A DNA stretch of 64,000 nucleotides from Closterium sp. Naga37s-1 (GCA_947471745.1 CANJKZ010000084.1:2526501-2590500), one strand, 5' to 3'. Counted from the stretch's first letter, positions 52,142 to 62,105 are shown. Made by a program: numbers and translations. Notes: a model not told the origin generated them from the letters alone.

Positions 52142-54205
52142 CTATGGCGAGGAGTAGGTGAAGCCGAAGCGCTGAAGGACCTGCTGCACCATGTGTGACT
52201 GAGTCAAGGTAATGGTGCGCTGTGCTCTGTCCCGGGTGATCCGCAAGCCAAGATAGCTTGTGAGCTCACCCAGGTCTGTGCACGTGTGTCTCTTCTGCAG
52301 CTCGGACTTCACGTGGGCGAGTGCCTCCGTGTCAGCAGTAGCAAAGACAAGGTCGTCTACGTATACAAGAACGTAGAACGGCGGCAGAGTAGCGTCAGTG
52401 CATGGAAACAGAGAAGGGTCAGCAGTGGAAGGAGCAAAACCAAGAGCAGCAAGAGTCGTCCTGAGCGTGTCGTGCCACTCACGGGGCGCCTGGCGGAGAC
52501 CGTAGACTGGCCGCCGGAGGCTCCACTGGGTACCAGAAGGAAACGACCCAGTGAAGCCAGGTGGGCGGCGCAGCCAGATCTCCTCGTGCAGGCTGCCCTG
52601 CGGGAAGGCTGTGCTGAAGTCAAGCGAGTGGAGCTCGTAGTCACGCTGAGCAGCAACGTGCAGCAGTACCCGAAGAGTGGTCATCTTCGGGGTAGGGGAG
52701 AAGGTCTGAAAGAAGTCAACTCCCTGTCGCTGACTGAAGCCACGTGCAACGTAACGCGCCTTGAAGGCAGGCGCAGAACGCGGCGGCCGCTTCACCCTGA
52801 AGATCCACATGCCACTGACGATGTTCGCCCCAGGTGGGGGAACCTCGTCTACGTAGGTGCCTGTGGACTTCCAGGAAGCCATCTCTGCGTCCATGGCTGC
52901 CTGCCACTGAGAGGAGTAGGGACCCTCTATCGCCTCAGCGTAAGAGCGCGGGGTCGGGATGTCTAGTGCATCCGGGTCTCCCTCAGGGGTAAGCAGCATG
53001 GACACGAGATGAGGTGAAGCAGCGGCAAAGCACTCAAACTCCTCCTCTCTGTCCTCAAGGACGTCCGTGCCAAGAGCACACTCACCCCCGACGGACGGAG
53101 GACAGACAGACGCAGACTCAGCAACAAGACTAGCGGCGTAGTCTAGGCGACAGGCTGCAGCAAAGTCAACGAGCTCAGTAACAAGAGCAGACGCAGCAGT
53201 GGACTCAAACAGAGGGTCAGTGACAGCAGTGGCCAGAAAGCGCATGACAGTAGGACTAGCAGCACGAAGGGAGTCAGACTCCAGGTCCGGACCGTCAGGA
53301 AGAGAGGACGCAGGAGGAGAGGGCAGAGGGACACGCTGTGGAGCAGTAGAAGGACGCAGTGTCATAGAGTGAGTGCCTGGGACAGGAGGAAGACGCGGAC
53401 GCGAAACACGACCAGCGCGAACAGGACGGACAGGCGACGCAGAACGAGACTCAGGCGACACAGGACGAGACTCAGGCTCACGACGCTCCGTAAGACCTCT
53501 AGTCGGACCAGAGTAAGGAGAAGGACCTGGCAGCGGAGAGGCCGGCTGCAACTGCAACTGGGACTGGACGGGCGGTGGACTCAGGAAAGGAGGAGGAGGA
53601 CCAGGAGAAGGCGGGGAGCCAAGAACCTGCTGAAGGAGCGGAACGTAGTACGGCCGCGGCCGCGTAACGCCTCCAGAAACAGCAGAGACAGAACCGGTAC
53701 CCTCAGCCCCAGGGTCTCCAGTCCCAGCAGCACCTCCAGCAGCTCCAGCAGCTCCAGCAGTAGCACCACCTCCAGCAGCAGCAGCACCTCCAGCAGCTCC
53801 AGCACCAGTAACACCTCCAGCAGCAGCACCACCTCCAGCAGCAGCACCACCTCCAGCACCAGCAGCACCTCTAGCAGCTCCAGCACCAGCACCACCCCTA
53901 GCAGCGCCAGTGCCTCCAGTAGCTCCAGTAGCACCAGCAGCACCTCCAGCACCAGCAGCACCTCCAGGAGCTCCAGCACCAGCACCACCTCGACAGCGCC
54001 GAGAGTACCACTCACGAAGCTGCTGTGGAGAGAGGGGCCCCCGCCGCGACGGGGAGAGTACCACCGAGAGCACCTCTTGACTCAGCACACGCAGGCTCAG
54101 CACCCCCAGACGCAGTACCCTCAGGCGCCACACCCCCAGGCTCAGCACCCCCAGACTCAGCACCCCCAGGCTTCGCACTCGTAGGGTAAGCACCCCTAGC
54201 AGCAC
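52142..54205 (-). CDS. Linker and reverse transcriptase part of Pol (element F)
   Basis: About 687 codons open. Linker with RRGPLSPQQLREWYSRRCRG, GAAGAGGAAG repeats and RPYYVPLLQQVLGSPPSPGP. Pre-RT VGGECALGTDVLEDREEEFE. RT with FKARYVARGFSQRQGVDFFQ, LDFSTAFPQGSLHEEIWLRR (Leu to Pro at FLQG), YGLRQAPREWHD and LVYVDDLVFATAD. Ends at a TAG in YSSP*STPLPTG. It overlaps the integrase frame by 194 bp in a different frame, inside the linker. Confidence 0.85.
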   Translation of the reverse strand: MLLGVLTLRVRSLGVLSLGVLSLGVWRLRVLRLGVLSLRVLSQEVLSVVLSPSRRGPLSPQQLREWYSRRCRGGAGAGAPGGAAGAGGAAGATGATGGTGAARGGAGAGAARGAAGAGGGAAAGGGAAAGGVTGAGAAGGAAAAGGGATAGAAGAAGGAAGTGDPGAEGTGSVSAVSGGVTRPRPYYVPLLQQVLGSPPSPGPPPPFLSPPPVQSQLQLQPASPLPGPSPYSGPTRGLTERREPESRPVSPESRSASPVRPVRAGRVSRPRLPPVPGTHSMTLRPSTAPQRVPLPSPPASSLPDGPDLESDSLRAASPTVMRFLATAVTDPLFESTAASALVTELVDFAAACRLDYAASLVAESASVCPPSVGGECALGTDVLEDREEEFECFAAASPHLVSMLLTPEGDPDALDIPTPRSYAEAIEGPYSSQWQAAMDAEMASWKSTGTYVDEVPPPGANIVSGMWIFRVKRPPRSAPAFKARYVARGFSQRQGVDFFQTFSPTPKMTTLRVLLHVAAQRDYELHSLDFSTAFPQGSLHEEIWLRRPPGFTGSFPSGTQWSLRRPVYGLRQAPREWHDTLRTTLAALGFAPSTADPSLFPCTDATLPPFYVLVYVDDLVFATADTEALAHVKSELQKRHTCTDLGELTSYLGLRITRDRAQRTITLTQSHMVQQVLQRFGFTYSSP

Positions 54206-57200
54206 CTGAGTCGACAGCTACCTCGACCGGCTCGGCAGGGTCTACCTGGGACACACCTGAGGGGGCAGGACCCTGGGGGGGGAGGGGGTCTACCAGGGGA
54301 GTACCTGGTGCAAGGAAGAGCGGCGGGGGGGGGGGAGAGGCAGTGCGGTAGGGAAAGAGATGGTAGTACGACACCGACTCGTCGAACGTGACCTCCTGAG
54401 AGGACAGAACACGACGCGAGGCGGGGTGGTAGAACCGCCACCCGGGTGCGTCAGGAGGGAAGCCAAGGAAGACACAGGGAACGGCACGGGAGGACAGCTT
54501 GTCCGCGGTAGTATCGCGGACAAAAGCTCGAGATCCCCAGACACGAAACGCAGACGCATCGCCAACCTTCCCCGTCCACCGCAGAGTAGGTGTGGTCTCC
54601 GGCAAGGAGACACGAGGCTGAAGGTTGATCTGATGCGCCGCGTACTGAACCGCGAACGGCCACAGAAAATGGGGAGCAGCCGCATGGATCATGGACGTAC
54701 GAGCGACGTCCATGACCATGCCAATGCGGCGCTCAGCAATCCCATTTTGCTGCGGGGAGGCCGGAAGCGTGAACGTCTGGCGGATGCCCTCCAAACGACA
54801 GAAGGCTCTCAGGAGGTCGGAGGAAAACTCCCCGCCTCTGTCCGAGTGCAGAAGCAGAACAGGAAGGTCTGAGCCGAAACTCTCACTGAGCTGGCAACGA
54901 GTACCGCGGATCCAGTCGATCAACACCCCAGGGACCTCACCCTTGCTGCGCAAGGGGAAGACTGTGGTGTAACGCGAGTAGTCGTCAACGACCAGGAGGA
55001 AGTAGCGCTCGTGACCCTGTCCACGGACGCGGGCTGGGCCCCACACGTCCATGTGAAGAGTCTGCAGAGGAGCCTCAGTCGGAGGAAACGAGGAGGAGTG
55101 AGGGGCGGCGCGCTGCCGGCCCTCGACACAAGGAACACAGGTGGGGGCAGGCCCCGGAGGAAGGGGAGGGAGGGACCTGGGTAGACCCGAGACAAGGGCA
55201 CGGGAGGCCATACCTCGAAGACGAGGCAGGGAGGGGTGACCAAGGCGGTGGTGCCAAAGGAGAGTCTCGTGTGCCAAAGGGCGACACGAGCAGGGGGCAG
55301 ACGCAGGACTAGACCTGGACGCGGCAGCAAACACCTGACTGGACGCAGCTACCTGACCAGACGCTGGGACCGGAGGAGGCGCAGTAGTCAGTGTGTACAG
55401 ACTCGACCTTGGCCGACGGGTGAACGTGGCCAGGTGACGGCCCCTCCGAGAGCAAGTGCAGTGGGTCACACGCTGACCTCCAGGGGTGAACTGGTCAACC
55501 CACGCGTCCTGGAGGTCAGCTCCACTCACCAGGTTCGTAGAGAACGAGGGGAGGTGGAGTCCCGACAGCAAGCCCGACGGGGCCGCTGGACACGGTAGGA
55601 CAGCGGAGGAGTGTGCAAGTACTGGGCCCCCGGAGGGGTCAGCAAGGGAGACCGCAACAGGCCGACTGAGCGGCGTGAGCGTGGTGCTGTCTCTAAAGAA
55701 AGAGCGCGAAGCACCAGAGTCAAGTGTGAAAGTGTGAAAGGACGCAGTAGGTGGAGTACCAGAGGGAGGAGACGTACCAGCACCTGGAGCAGCAGACGCA
55801 CTAGCACCGAGAGCAGCAGCCGAACAAGCACCTGGAGCAGCAGACGCACTAGCACCTAGAGCAGCAGCATCCACAGTGCCCGGGTCGGGCGGGACACGCA
55901 GGTAACAGTCACCCTCAATAATATCAGCATGAGCATACATGGCAGCAAGGATAGCATCAAAGTCTAGATCAAAGATAGGCACATTCTGCAGAAGCAGATC
56001 ATGCCAACGAGGAAGATCAACAGCGTCAGGAAACTGGGTACGCCAAGCATCAGTCAGGCGGCCGAAGCAGCGCTGCGTGGTGTGTGGGAGACCACACACC
56101 TCCCCACTACGAGTGCCTGTGCGAAGAACGTACGTGCAGGGACCTGCACCCCCAGACCTCCCACGCCCAGCGTACCACTCACGAAGCTGCTGAACAGACG
56201 GGGTCTCACGGGTGCGCAGCTGCTGCTGACGCTGGCCGCCACCAAGGCCTCCACGCTGCGTGGCTGCACCGCGACCAGCACCACCTCCTCCGCTACCTCC
56301 ACCACCGCTGCCGCCGCCTCCACCGCCTCCTCCACCGCCTCCACGGCCTCCACCGCCGCCACCGACGCCCCCACCCCCGGGACCACCCCCACCACCACCT
56401 CCACCTCCTCCACCGCTTCCTCCACCGCCCCCTCCACCACCCTTGCTTCCCTTGCCCTTGCCAGTGCGGCGTCGCCCACTAGGGGCAGACGCAGCGCCGA
56501 CCTCCTCAGTGCCAACGAGGTCGACAGTAGCAGCAGAGGCAACAGAGGGGAGAAGGGGGACAGGGGAACACCCCTCAAAGAAGGGGGTGCGACGGTCGCC
56601 GCGAGAAGCCCCAACAGCTAAGATACTCTTCTCAGCTGCAGCAAGGCGCTCCTCTAGCAGGTCGACAGTCAGCGCGGTAGGGCAAAGGGAGAGAAAGTGA
56701 TCCCTGACTGAGGAGAGAGAGTCAGGGAGGCGGGTGACTAGGTAGTAAAGGGTGATGTACATGGGGGGGGAGTTCGTGGGAAGAAACTCAGTGGGAAGGG
56801 CAGCGCGGTAGCGAGCGTCACTAGTGCGGAGGTGAGCAACTAGGTCAGCAACTGTGGCAAAGGCGGCAAGGTCAGGAAAAAGGTACGGCAGCATGAGGCG
56901 GCTGAGGGCAGCAGTGGTAGGGGAGGAGTAGCGTGCAACTACAGCGTCGTACAGAGCCCTAGCACTCTTGTACTGACTAAAGTGCGCACGCTCAGTAGAC
57001 GGCAGGTGATTACGCACAGCAAGACGAGCAGCAGCATCGCGCGTGAGCCACTGCGAGCGAACAGTACTATCAGCATCAGCAGCAGGGGTAGTAGAGGCGC
57101 CAGACGTGAGATCAAACAGTGATAGGCCATCCTTGCTATCGCACTGAAGGAAAAGCTGCAGATCATCTAGCCAGACCTCAAAGTCAACAGCTCGACCCTC

Positions 57201-57233
57201 AGCGTCAAAGGTAAGAACATTGAGACTAGCCAT
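54012..57233 (-). CDS. Gag-protease-integrase polyprotein (element F), 1,073 codons
   Basis: Longest intact family-1 frame. Residues 1-165 Gag N-domain (MASLNVLTFDAEGRAVDFEV); 165-220 MYITLYYLVTRLPDSLSSVR and LEERLAAAEKS; 265-335 poly-Gly; about 360-390 the cluster CTYVLRTGTRSGEVCGLPHT then TQRC (CX13CX3HX4C). Protease FTLDSGASRSFFRDS near 500. Zinc site HHRLGHPSLPRL near 660 with CVPCVEGRQR. Integrase triad LHMDVWGP near 730, LLHSDRGGEF near 795, PQQNGIAERR near 830. The rest is linker (GGAEPGG). The C run at 56763-56770 is 8 long and keeps the frame. Only the RT half is out of frame. Confidence 0.92.
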   Translation of the reverse strand: MASLNVLTFDAEGRAVDFEVWLDDLQLFLQCDSKDGLSLFDLTSGASTTPAADADSTVRSQWLTRDAAARLAVRNHLPSTERAHFSQYKSARALYDAVVARYSSPTTAALSRLMLPYLFPDLAAFATVADLVAHLRTSDARYRAALPTEFLPTNSPPMYITLYYLVTRLPDSLSSVRDHFLSLCPTALTVDLLEERLAAAEKSILAVGASRGDRRTPFFEGCSPVPLLPSVASAATVDLVGTEEVGAASAPSGRRRTGKGKGSKGGGGGGGGSGGGGGGGGGGGPGGGGVGGGGGGRGGGGGGGGGGGSGGGGSGGGGAGRGAATQRGGLGGGQRQQQLRTRETPSVQQLREWYAGRGRSGGAGPCTYVLRTGTRSGEVCGLPHTTQRCFGRLTDAWRTQFPDAVDLPRWHDLLLQNVPIFDLDFDAILAAMYAHADIIEGDCYLRVPPDPGTVDAAALGASASAAPGACSAAALGASASAAPGAGTSPPSGTPPTASFHTFTLDSGASRSFFRDSTTLTPLSRPVAVSLADPSGGPVLAHSSAVLPCPAAPSGLLSGLHLPSFSTNLVSGADLQDAWVDQFTPGGQRVTHCTCSRRGRHLATFTRRPRSSLYTLTTAPPPVPASGQVAASSQVFAAASRSSPASAPCSCRPLAHETLLWHHRLGHPSLPRLRGMASRALVSGLPRSLPPLPPGPAPTCVPCVEGRQRAAPHSSSFPPTEAPLQTLHMDVWGPARVRGQGHERYFLLVVDDYSRYTTVFPLRSKGEVPGVLIDWIRGTRCQLSESFGSDLPVLLLHSDRGGEFSSDLLRAFCRLEGIRQTFTLPASPQQNGIAERRIGMVMDVARTSMIHAAAPHFLWPFAVQYAAHQINLQPRVSLPETTPTLRWTGKVGDASAFRVWGSRAFVRDTTADKLSSRAVPCVFLGFPPDAPGWRFYHPASRRVLSSQEVTFDESVSYYHLFPYRTASPPPPPLFLAPGTPLVDPLPPQGPAPSGVSQVDPAEPVEVAVDSGAARGAYPTSAKPGGAESGGAEPGGVAPEGTASGGAEPACAESRGALGGTLPVAAGAPLSTAAS

Positions 57234-57329
57234 GACAGGAGCAGCAGTAGGCTAGCAGCAGCAGCAGTGCAACTCGGCAGGGCAGGCTAGGCAAGGCGGC
57301 GCGGCTCGGCAGCGCGGCGCTCTTACCAG

Positions 57330-57785
57330 TGACAAGGCAGGGGTAGGGCCGGGGCAGGGCCGAGGCAGAGCCGGGGCAGGGCCGGGGCAGGGGGGCAGGG
57401 CCGGGGCAGGGCCGGGGCAGAGCCGGGGCAGGGCCGGGGCAGGGGGCAGGGCCGGGGCAGGGCCGAGGCAGGATGCAGGGCCGGGGCAGGGGGCAGGGCC
57501 GAGGCAGAGCCGGGGCAGGGCCTGGGCAGGGGGCAGGGCCTGGGCAGGGCCGAGGCAGGATGCAGGGCCGGGGCTGGGGGCAGGGCCGAGGCAGAGCCGG
57601 GGCAGGGCCGGGGCAGGGCAGAGGTAGGATGCAGGGCCGGGGCAGGGCCGGGGCAGGGCCGGGGCAGGATGCAGGGCCGGGGCAGGGCCGGGGCAGGGCC
57701 TGGGCGAGGTCGGGGCCGGGCCGCGGCAGTGCAGGAGCAGGGCCGGGGCAGGGCGGAGACAGGGTCGGGGCGAGGGCCGGGGCAG
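57330..57785. repeat. GGGGCAGGGCC minisatellite, leader of element F
   Basis: About 12-bp units with higher-order units of 60-70 bp carrying GATGCAGGGCC. Pro/Gly/Ala/Arg frames on both strands are compositional. Confidence 0.9.
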
Positions 57786-57829
57786 AGCTGCGACAGAGCC
57801 GCAATAGGGCCGGCTGGGCCTGAAGGGGG

Positions 57830-58335
57830 CCTTTAACGGGGCTTGACTGGGCCGTACGGAGCCTCTAACGGGGCCTGACGGGGCCAACGGGGCCTCTAAC
57901 GGGGCCTGACGGGGCCTACGGGGCCTCTAACGGGGCCTGACGGGGCCTTACGGGGCCTTAAACGGGGCCAAACGGGGCCTGACGGGGCCTTACGGGGCCT
58001 CTAACGGGGCCTGACGGGGCCGTACGGGGCCTCTAACGGGGCCTGACGGGGCCTTACGAGGCCTCTAACGGGGCCGAAAGGGGCCTTACGGGGCCTTAAA
58101 CGGGGCCAAACGGGGCCTGACGGGGCCTTACGGGGCCTCTAACGGGGCCTGACGGGGCCATACGGGGCCTCTAACGGGGCCTGACGGGGCCGTACGAGGC
58201 CTCTAACGGGGCCGAAAGGGGCCTTACGGGGCCTTACGGGGCCTCTAACGGGGCCTGACGGGGCCTTACGGGGCCTCTAACGGGGCCTTACGGGGCCTTA
58301 CGGGGCATAACGGGGCCTTACGGGGCCGTACGTGG
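57830..58335. repeat. ACGGGGCCTCTAACGGGGCCTGACGGGGCC-type minisatellite
   Basis: Units of 10-12 bp (ACGGGGCCTTACGGGGCCTT, TCTAACGGGGCC) combine into larger units of about 45-60 bp, repeated roughly ten times, in the leader of element F. Confidence 0.9.
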
Positions 58336-58437
58336 TGGGCGCTGGCTCTGAGGGCAGGCGCAGGGGCCGCGACGGGCCTCGAAGGGAAAGCGCGACGCGC
58401 GCATCAAGTAGGCAGTAAAAATTGTTAGTGGTGGGCC

Positions 58438-59480
58438 AGGAACAAAGGGGCAAGGGGCCAAGGGGCCGGGGGCCTAGGGGCAATGGGCCGCGGGGCCAGA
58501 AGAGAAGAGGCCGAGGGGCCGGGGGCCTAGGGGCGTCGGGCCGCGGGGCCGGGAGAGTAGGGGCCGAGGGGCCGGGAGCCTAGGGGCTTCGGGCCGCGGG
58601 GCCAAGTTAGAGGGGGCCAAGGGGCTGTGGGCCTAGGGCGACGGGGCCGCAGGGCCAGTAGAGTAGGGGCCGAGGGGCCGGGGGCCTAGGGGCTTCGGGC
58701 CGCGGGGCCAAGTTAGAGGGGGCCGAGGGGCTGTGGGCCTAGGGCGACGGGGACGCGGGGCCAGGAGCAAAGGGGCCGGGGGCCTAGGGTGACGAGAGGG
58801 GCCGCGGGGCGTCGGGTCGTGGGCGACGGGGGACCGCGGGGCGACGGGTCGTGGGCGACGGGGGGCCGCAGGGCGACGGGTCGTGGGCAATGGGGGGCCG
58901 CGGGGCCTAGGCTAGGGGCGATGGGTCGCGAGGGGCCGTGGGGCCGAGGGGCCTAGGCTAGAGGCGACGGGGCGACGGGCCGCGGGGCCTGGGCCTAGGC
59001 CAAGGGCGACTGGTCGCGAGGGGCCGTGGGGCCGAGGGGCCTAGGCTAGGGGCGACGGGCGACTGGCGACGGGCCGCGGGGCCCGGGCCTAGGCTAGGGG
59101 CGACGGGTCGCGAGGGGCCGTGTGGCTGGGGCCTAGGCTAAGGACGACGGGTTGCGACGGGCGACGAGCCTAGGGCGACGGGTCAGGGCGACGGGTCGCA
59201 ACGGGCGACAGGTCGCGACAGACGACGGGGGGCCGTGCTAGGGGCGACGGGCGACGGGGGGCCGTGCTAGGGGCAACGGGCGATGGGGGGCCGTGCTAGG
59301 GGCGACGGGCAACGGGGGATTGCGACGGGCGACGGGCGACGGGGGGGCCGTGCTAGGGGCGACGAGCGACGGGGAGCCGTGCTAGGGGCGACGGGCGACG
59401 CCAAGGGGCGACGCGCCTAGGGGCAACAGGCCGGGCTAGGGGTGGCGATGGGCCGGGGCCTAGGGGCCTATGGGTCGCGA
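58438..59480. repeat. Leader repeats of element E, part right of F
   Basis: Units of about 60 bp on GGGGCCGGGGGCCTAGGGGC and TCGGGCCGCGGGGCC (58440-58740) pass into GGGCGACGGGTCGTGGGCGA units (58800-59470). No supported gene. Confidence 0.85.
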
Positions 59481-59577
59481 CCGGAAGAAGGGGCAGCACG
59501 AGGGCTGCTAGTGGGGTAGCGCTGTGGTGGCCCTAGGAAGAAAAGACGGTCCTAGCGGAGGACCTGCTCTGAAACCA

Positions 59578-59709
59578 TGTCAGAATAATGAACGAGAAAT
59601 GAATGAACTAGCAAAGAGTTGGGTACAAGTACTAACCCTAATTGGGTTGTACACCTTATGGGCTACCCCACTACAGCCTACACAATGTAAGCTAGATATA
59701 CGTTTGATA
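59578..59709 (-). repeat. 5' LTR of element E (132 bp)
   Basis: TGTCAGAATAATGAACG...ATACGTTTGATA. Primer site TGGTTTCAGAGCAGG adjoins. The terminal CA has become TA. Contains ACTAACCCTAA. Confidence 0.8.
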
Positions 59710-59741
59710 AGGTGGCGTCCGGCTCACGCTCGCGCAAAAGA

Positions 59742-60592
59742 ATGGTCGGAGGATCTGGAGGTCAGAAAAATCTGACCGCTGAAGCGCAGTGCAACCCGGC
59801 TGCGACAAACGAAGAGATGATGACGATTGGCACAGCCGCCCTCGCACAACTAATTCAGCGACTCTCAACTCTGGAGCAAAGCGTCCAGACATTGTGGAAT
59901 GGCGACGCGGGAACATCTTCCCAACCCACTCAACCGGCCGCGAACAGCCACGTTACCGCCCCGCACACCTTCTCCCTCAACACAAATGGCTCAAACCCCA
60001 AGACTCCCCGTCCCAGCGAAAAAGCAATTTGCTCAGGTCAATCAAGGTTGCTGAGCATATAAAAAATAAAGACAAGTGTGTGTTTTGACGGTAGGGACTT
60101 CTACATGTGGAGCTTCGAGCTGGAGCTACTACTGCAAAACACGCAGATATTTCACTACTTCGATGGGGGCTACAACAAATCTCTTATGGCGTACGGCGTC
60201 TTACTACGAAACATGTCGCCGGCGAAGCAGCTGAGCATTCGATCGTATAAGACAACGTCTGCTCCAGCCCTCGATGCCTGGCGACATCTGAACGGCGTAT
60301 ACCAACCGAAAGACTCGGTTTCTTCGAGCCGCCTGCTCCAGCAGCTACTGGAGACAAAAATGGTCATAGGGGAGAAGGCCAATAGCTACATCAATCGCTG
60401 TCGGAGCTTAGGCGATCAAATGGCGAAATTAGGAAGCACTATCTCCGAAGAAATCTTTGTGAATATTGTGCTCCAAGGGCTCGGCCCAGAGTGGCGGCCC
60501 TGCAAGGCGCTACTCCGACAGTAGGGGGTTATCTCGGAAGCCACCCTATGCGCCGCCCTTCTCGTCGAACAGAGAGACATGGATCAGCAGTG
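59742..60592 (+). pseudogene. UBN2-type Copia Gag on the plus strand (element N), two stops
   Basis: Frame from ATG 59742: MVGGSGGQKNLTAEAQCN, TAALAQLIQRLSTLEQSVQT; TAA at 60060-60062; then in the same frame VCFDGRDFYMWSFELELLLQ, LDAWRHLNGVYQPKDSVSSS, RLLQQLLETKMVIGEKANSY, SLGDQMAKLGSTISEEIFVN and IVLQGLGPEWRPCKALLRQ, TAG at 60522-60524, then ISEATLCAALLVEQRDMDQQ. This is the Copia gag-polypeptide (UBN2) pattern ('W..L...Y', 'LLQ.L...KM.....', 'L..LP/GL...'). It faces opposite to its neighbours and is cut by element G. Confidence 0.75.
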
Positions 60593-60595
60593 ACA

Positions 60596-60728
60596 TGTTC
60601 AAAGTAATGAACGAGAAATGAATGCATTGAATAGAAAGTTGGGTACAAGTACTAACCCTAATAGGGTTGTACCCCTTATGGGCTACCCCACTATAGCCTA
60701 CACAAAGAAAAGCTATAATGTTCTGACA
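60596..60728 (-). repeat. 3' LTR of element G (133 bp)
   Basis: TGTTCAAAGTAATGAACG...AATGTTCTGACA, with CACCCCCATAGG following. Contains ACTAACCCTAATAGGG. Confidence 0.85.
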
Positions 60729-60979
60729 CACCCCCATAGGCAAAGTGGGGGAGAACAAGCGGTCACAAGACCAGTCAAGAAAAGCAAAGCAAGCTCAAGG
60801 TGGATCACAAAGTCACCACACAGTCCGAGCACAAGCAAAGGGCCACAAGGCCAATTCACATGCAGAGTTATATAAAATAGAACAAGCAATACAGTGATCA
60901 CATCCTAGCAAGTGCAAGCATGCAGGTGTATATATAGATCACAGTACAAGCAAAGTCACGCAGTAAGCAAGTGAGGCAA

Positions 60980-61500
60980 AGTAGGCACAAGGCCTAACAC
61001 AGTAGAGAAGCGCTGGTGATCACCAGGCGGAAGTGCCTTGGTGAATATATCAGCAGTGTTGGCCCTAGTGGCCACGTAAGCAAGACGAAGCTGGCCACGC
61101 TACTGCAACTCTCGAGCAAGGAAGTATCGCAGAGCGACGTGCTTCGTTCTGTGCTCCAGTCTGTGCTCCTGACCCAAGGCAATCATGGCCTTGTCGTCTA
61201 CGTACAGAACTAGAGGCGAACGAGGCTGCTCTCCCAAGTAGGTCAGCAGGTAGGTGAGCCAACATAGTTCCTGTGCAGCCATGGCCCCGGCGTAGATCTC
61301 AGCCTCACAACTGGAGCTGAGAACCTAAGACGAGCGGGTAGACCGCCAGGAAACAGAGCCTGAGCCAAGGCTGAAGGTGTAACCGTGTGACGACCGCTGC
61401 GTAGCTGAGTCGTCAACCCAGGAAGCGTCTTCGTGACCGGTGAGGACAACTGGACCCCGTCCTCCAAGCACTAGCCCCATGCCCGACGTACTGCACAACT
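60980..61500 (-). pseudogene. RNase H (element G)
   Basis: Remnants VQLSSPVTKTLPG (shifted frame), AAQELCWLTYLL, YVDDKAMIALGQEHRLEHRT and LRYFLARELQ. A stop in the SSSCEAE region (61325-61330) and frame changes make it inactive. Confidence 0.7.
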
Positions 61501-62105
61501 AATGCAGTACCCTCTTTGCAACATCCCAGTGCACCTTTCGGTGCCTACCGGGAGCCACGTAGCGAGCCAAGAGGCTAAGAGGGTACGCGAGGTCAGGTCG
61601 AGTGCACGTCATCAGGTACATGAGGCAACCCACAAGCTCTGGGTATGGACCACTCAGCTCTACGGACTCGTCCGAAGGTGGAGCTGAGAGCGAGTGGCTG
61701 GTAGACAGAGGAGTGGGCTGTGGCGAGGAGAACTGGAAGCCGAAGCGCTGAAGGACCTGGTGCACCATGTGTGACTGATTCAGGGTGATGGTGCGCCGTG
61801 CTCTGTCCCGGGTGATCTGCAGGCCAAGATAGCTCCGCAACTCACCCAGGTCAGTGCAGGTCTGTCTCTCCTGCAGCTCCGCATTCACTAGGGCCAGCGC
61901 CTCCGTGTCACCAGTACCAAAAACCAAGTCGTCGACGTACACGAGAACGTAGAAAGGCGGCACTGTAGTGTCGGTGCGTAGAAACAGCGACGTGTCAGCA
62001 GTAGCAGGAGCAAACCCAAGAGCCGCAAGTGTAGTCCTCAGTGTGTCGTGCCACTCGCAAGGCACCTGGCGGAGAGCGTAGACTGGTCGTCGAAGACTCC
62101 ACTGA
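61499..62105 (-). pseudogene. Reverse transcriptase, C-terminal half (element G)
   Basis: 188 codons: CEWHDTLRTTLAALGFAPAT, VLVYVDDLVFGTGDTEALAL, LGLQITRDRARRTITLNQSH, GCLMYLMTCTRPDLAYPLSL, ending at a stop near 61500. The catalytic YVDD is present. The upstream half of RT is deleted, so it cannot act. Confidence 0.8.

Larger units (their letters stand above)
51018..58437 (-). mobile_element. Element F: family-1 Copia lacking its 5' LTR
   Basis: 3' LTR 51018-51150, then RNase H, RT, linker, integrase, protease and Gag, with the best-preserved Gag-integrase frame of the family. The leader runs to GTGGTGGGCC at 58428-58437, the point just before the primer site in sister copies, and there joins E's leader. 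The 5' LTR and primer site are missing, probably through deletion between GGGCC words. Confidence 0.85.
44779..59709 (-). mobile_element. Element E: old full-length family-1 Copia, split by element F
   Basis: 3' LTR 44779-44910 and 5' LTR 59578-59709, both 132 bp but strongly diverged. The body reads RNase H, RT, linker, integrase, protease, Gag, leader on the minus strand. The leader is split at 51017/58437 by element F. Flanks CGGTG (44770-44774) and AGGTG (59710-59714) match at four of five bases; if they are the duplication, four bases (CATG) separate it from the left LTR end. Many frame breaks agree with age. Confidence 0.7.

Noticed and set aside
53369-54184. 271-codon plus-strand Ser/Thr-rich frame ending in HPQ repeats
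   Set aside because: Antisense shadow of the Gly/Ala linker of element F; similar shadows occur opposite A and C linkers.
57226-57887. Pro/Ala/Cys-rich frames resembling structural proteins
   Set aside because: Generated by GGGGCAGGGCC repeats in the leader of element F.
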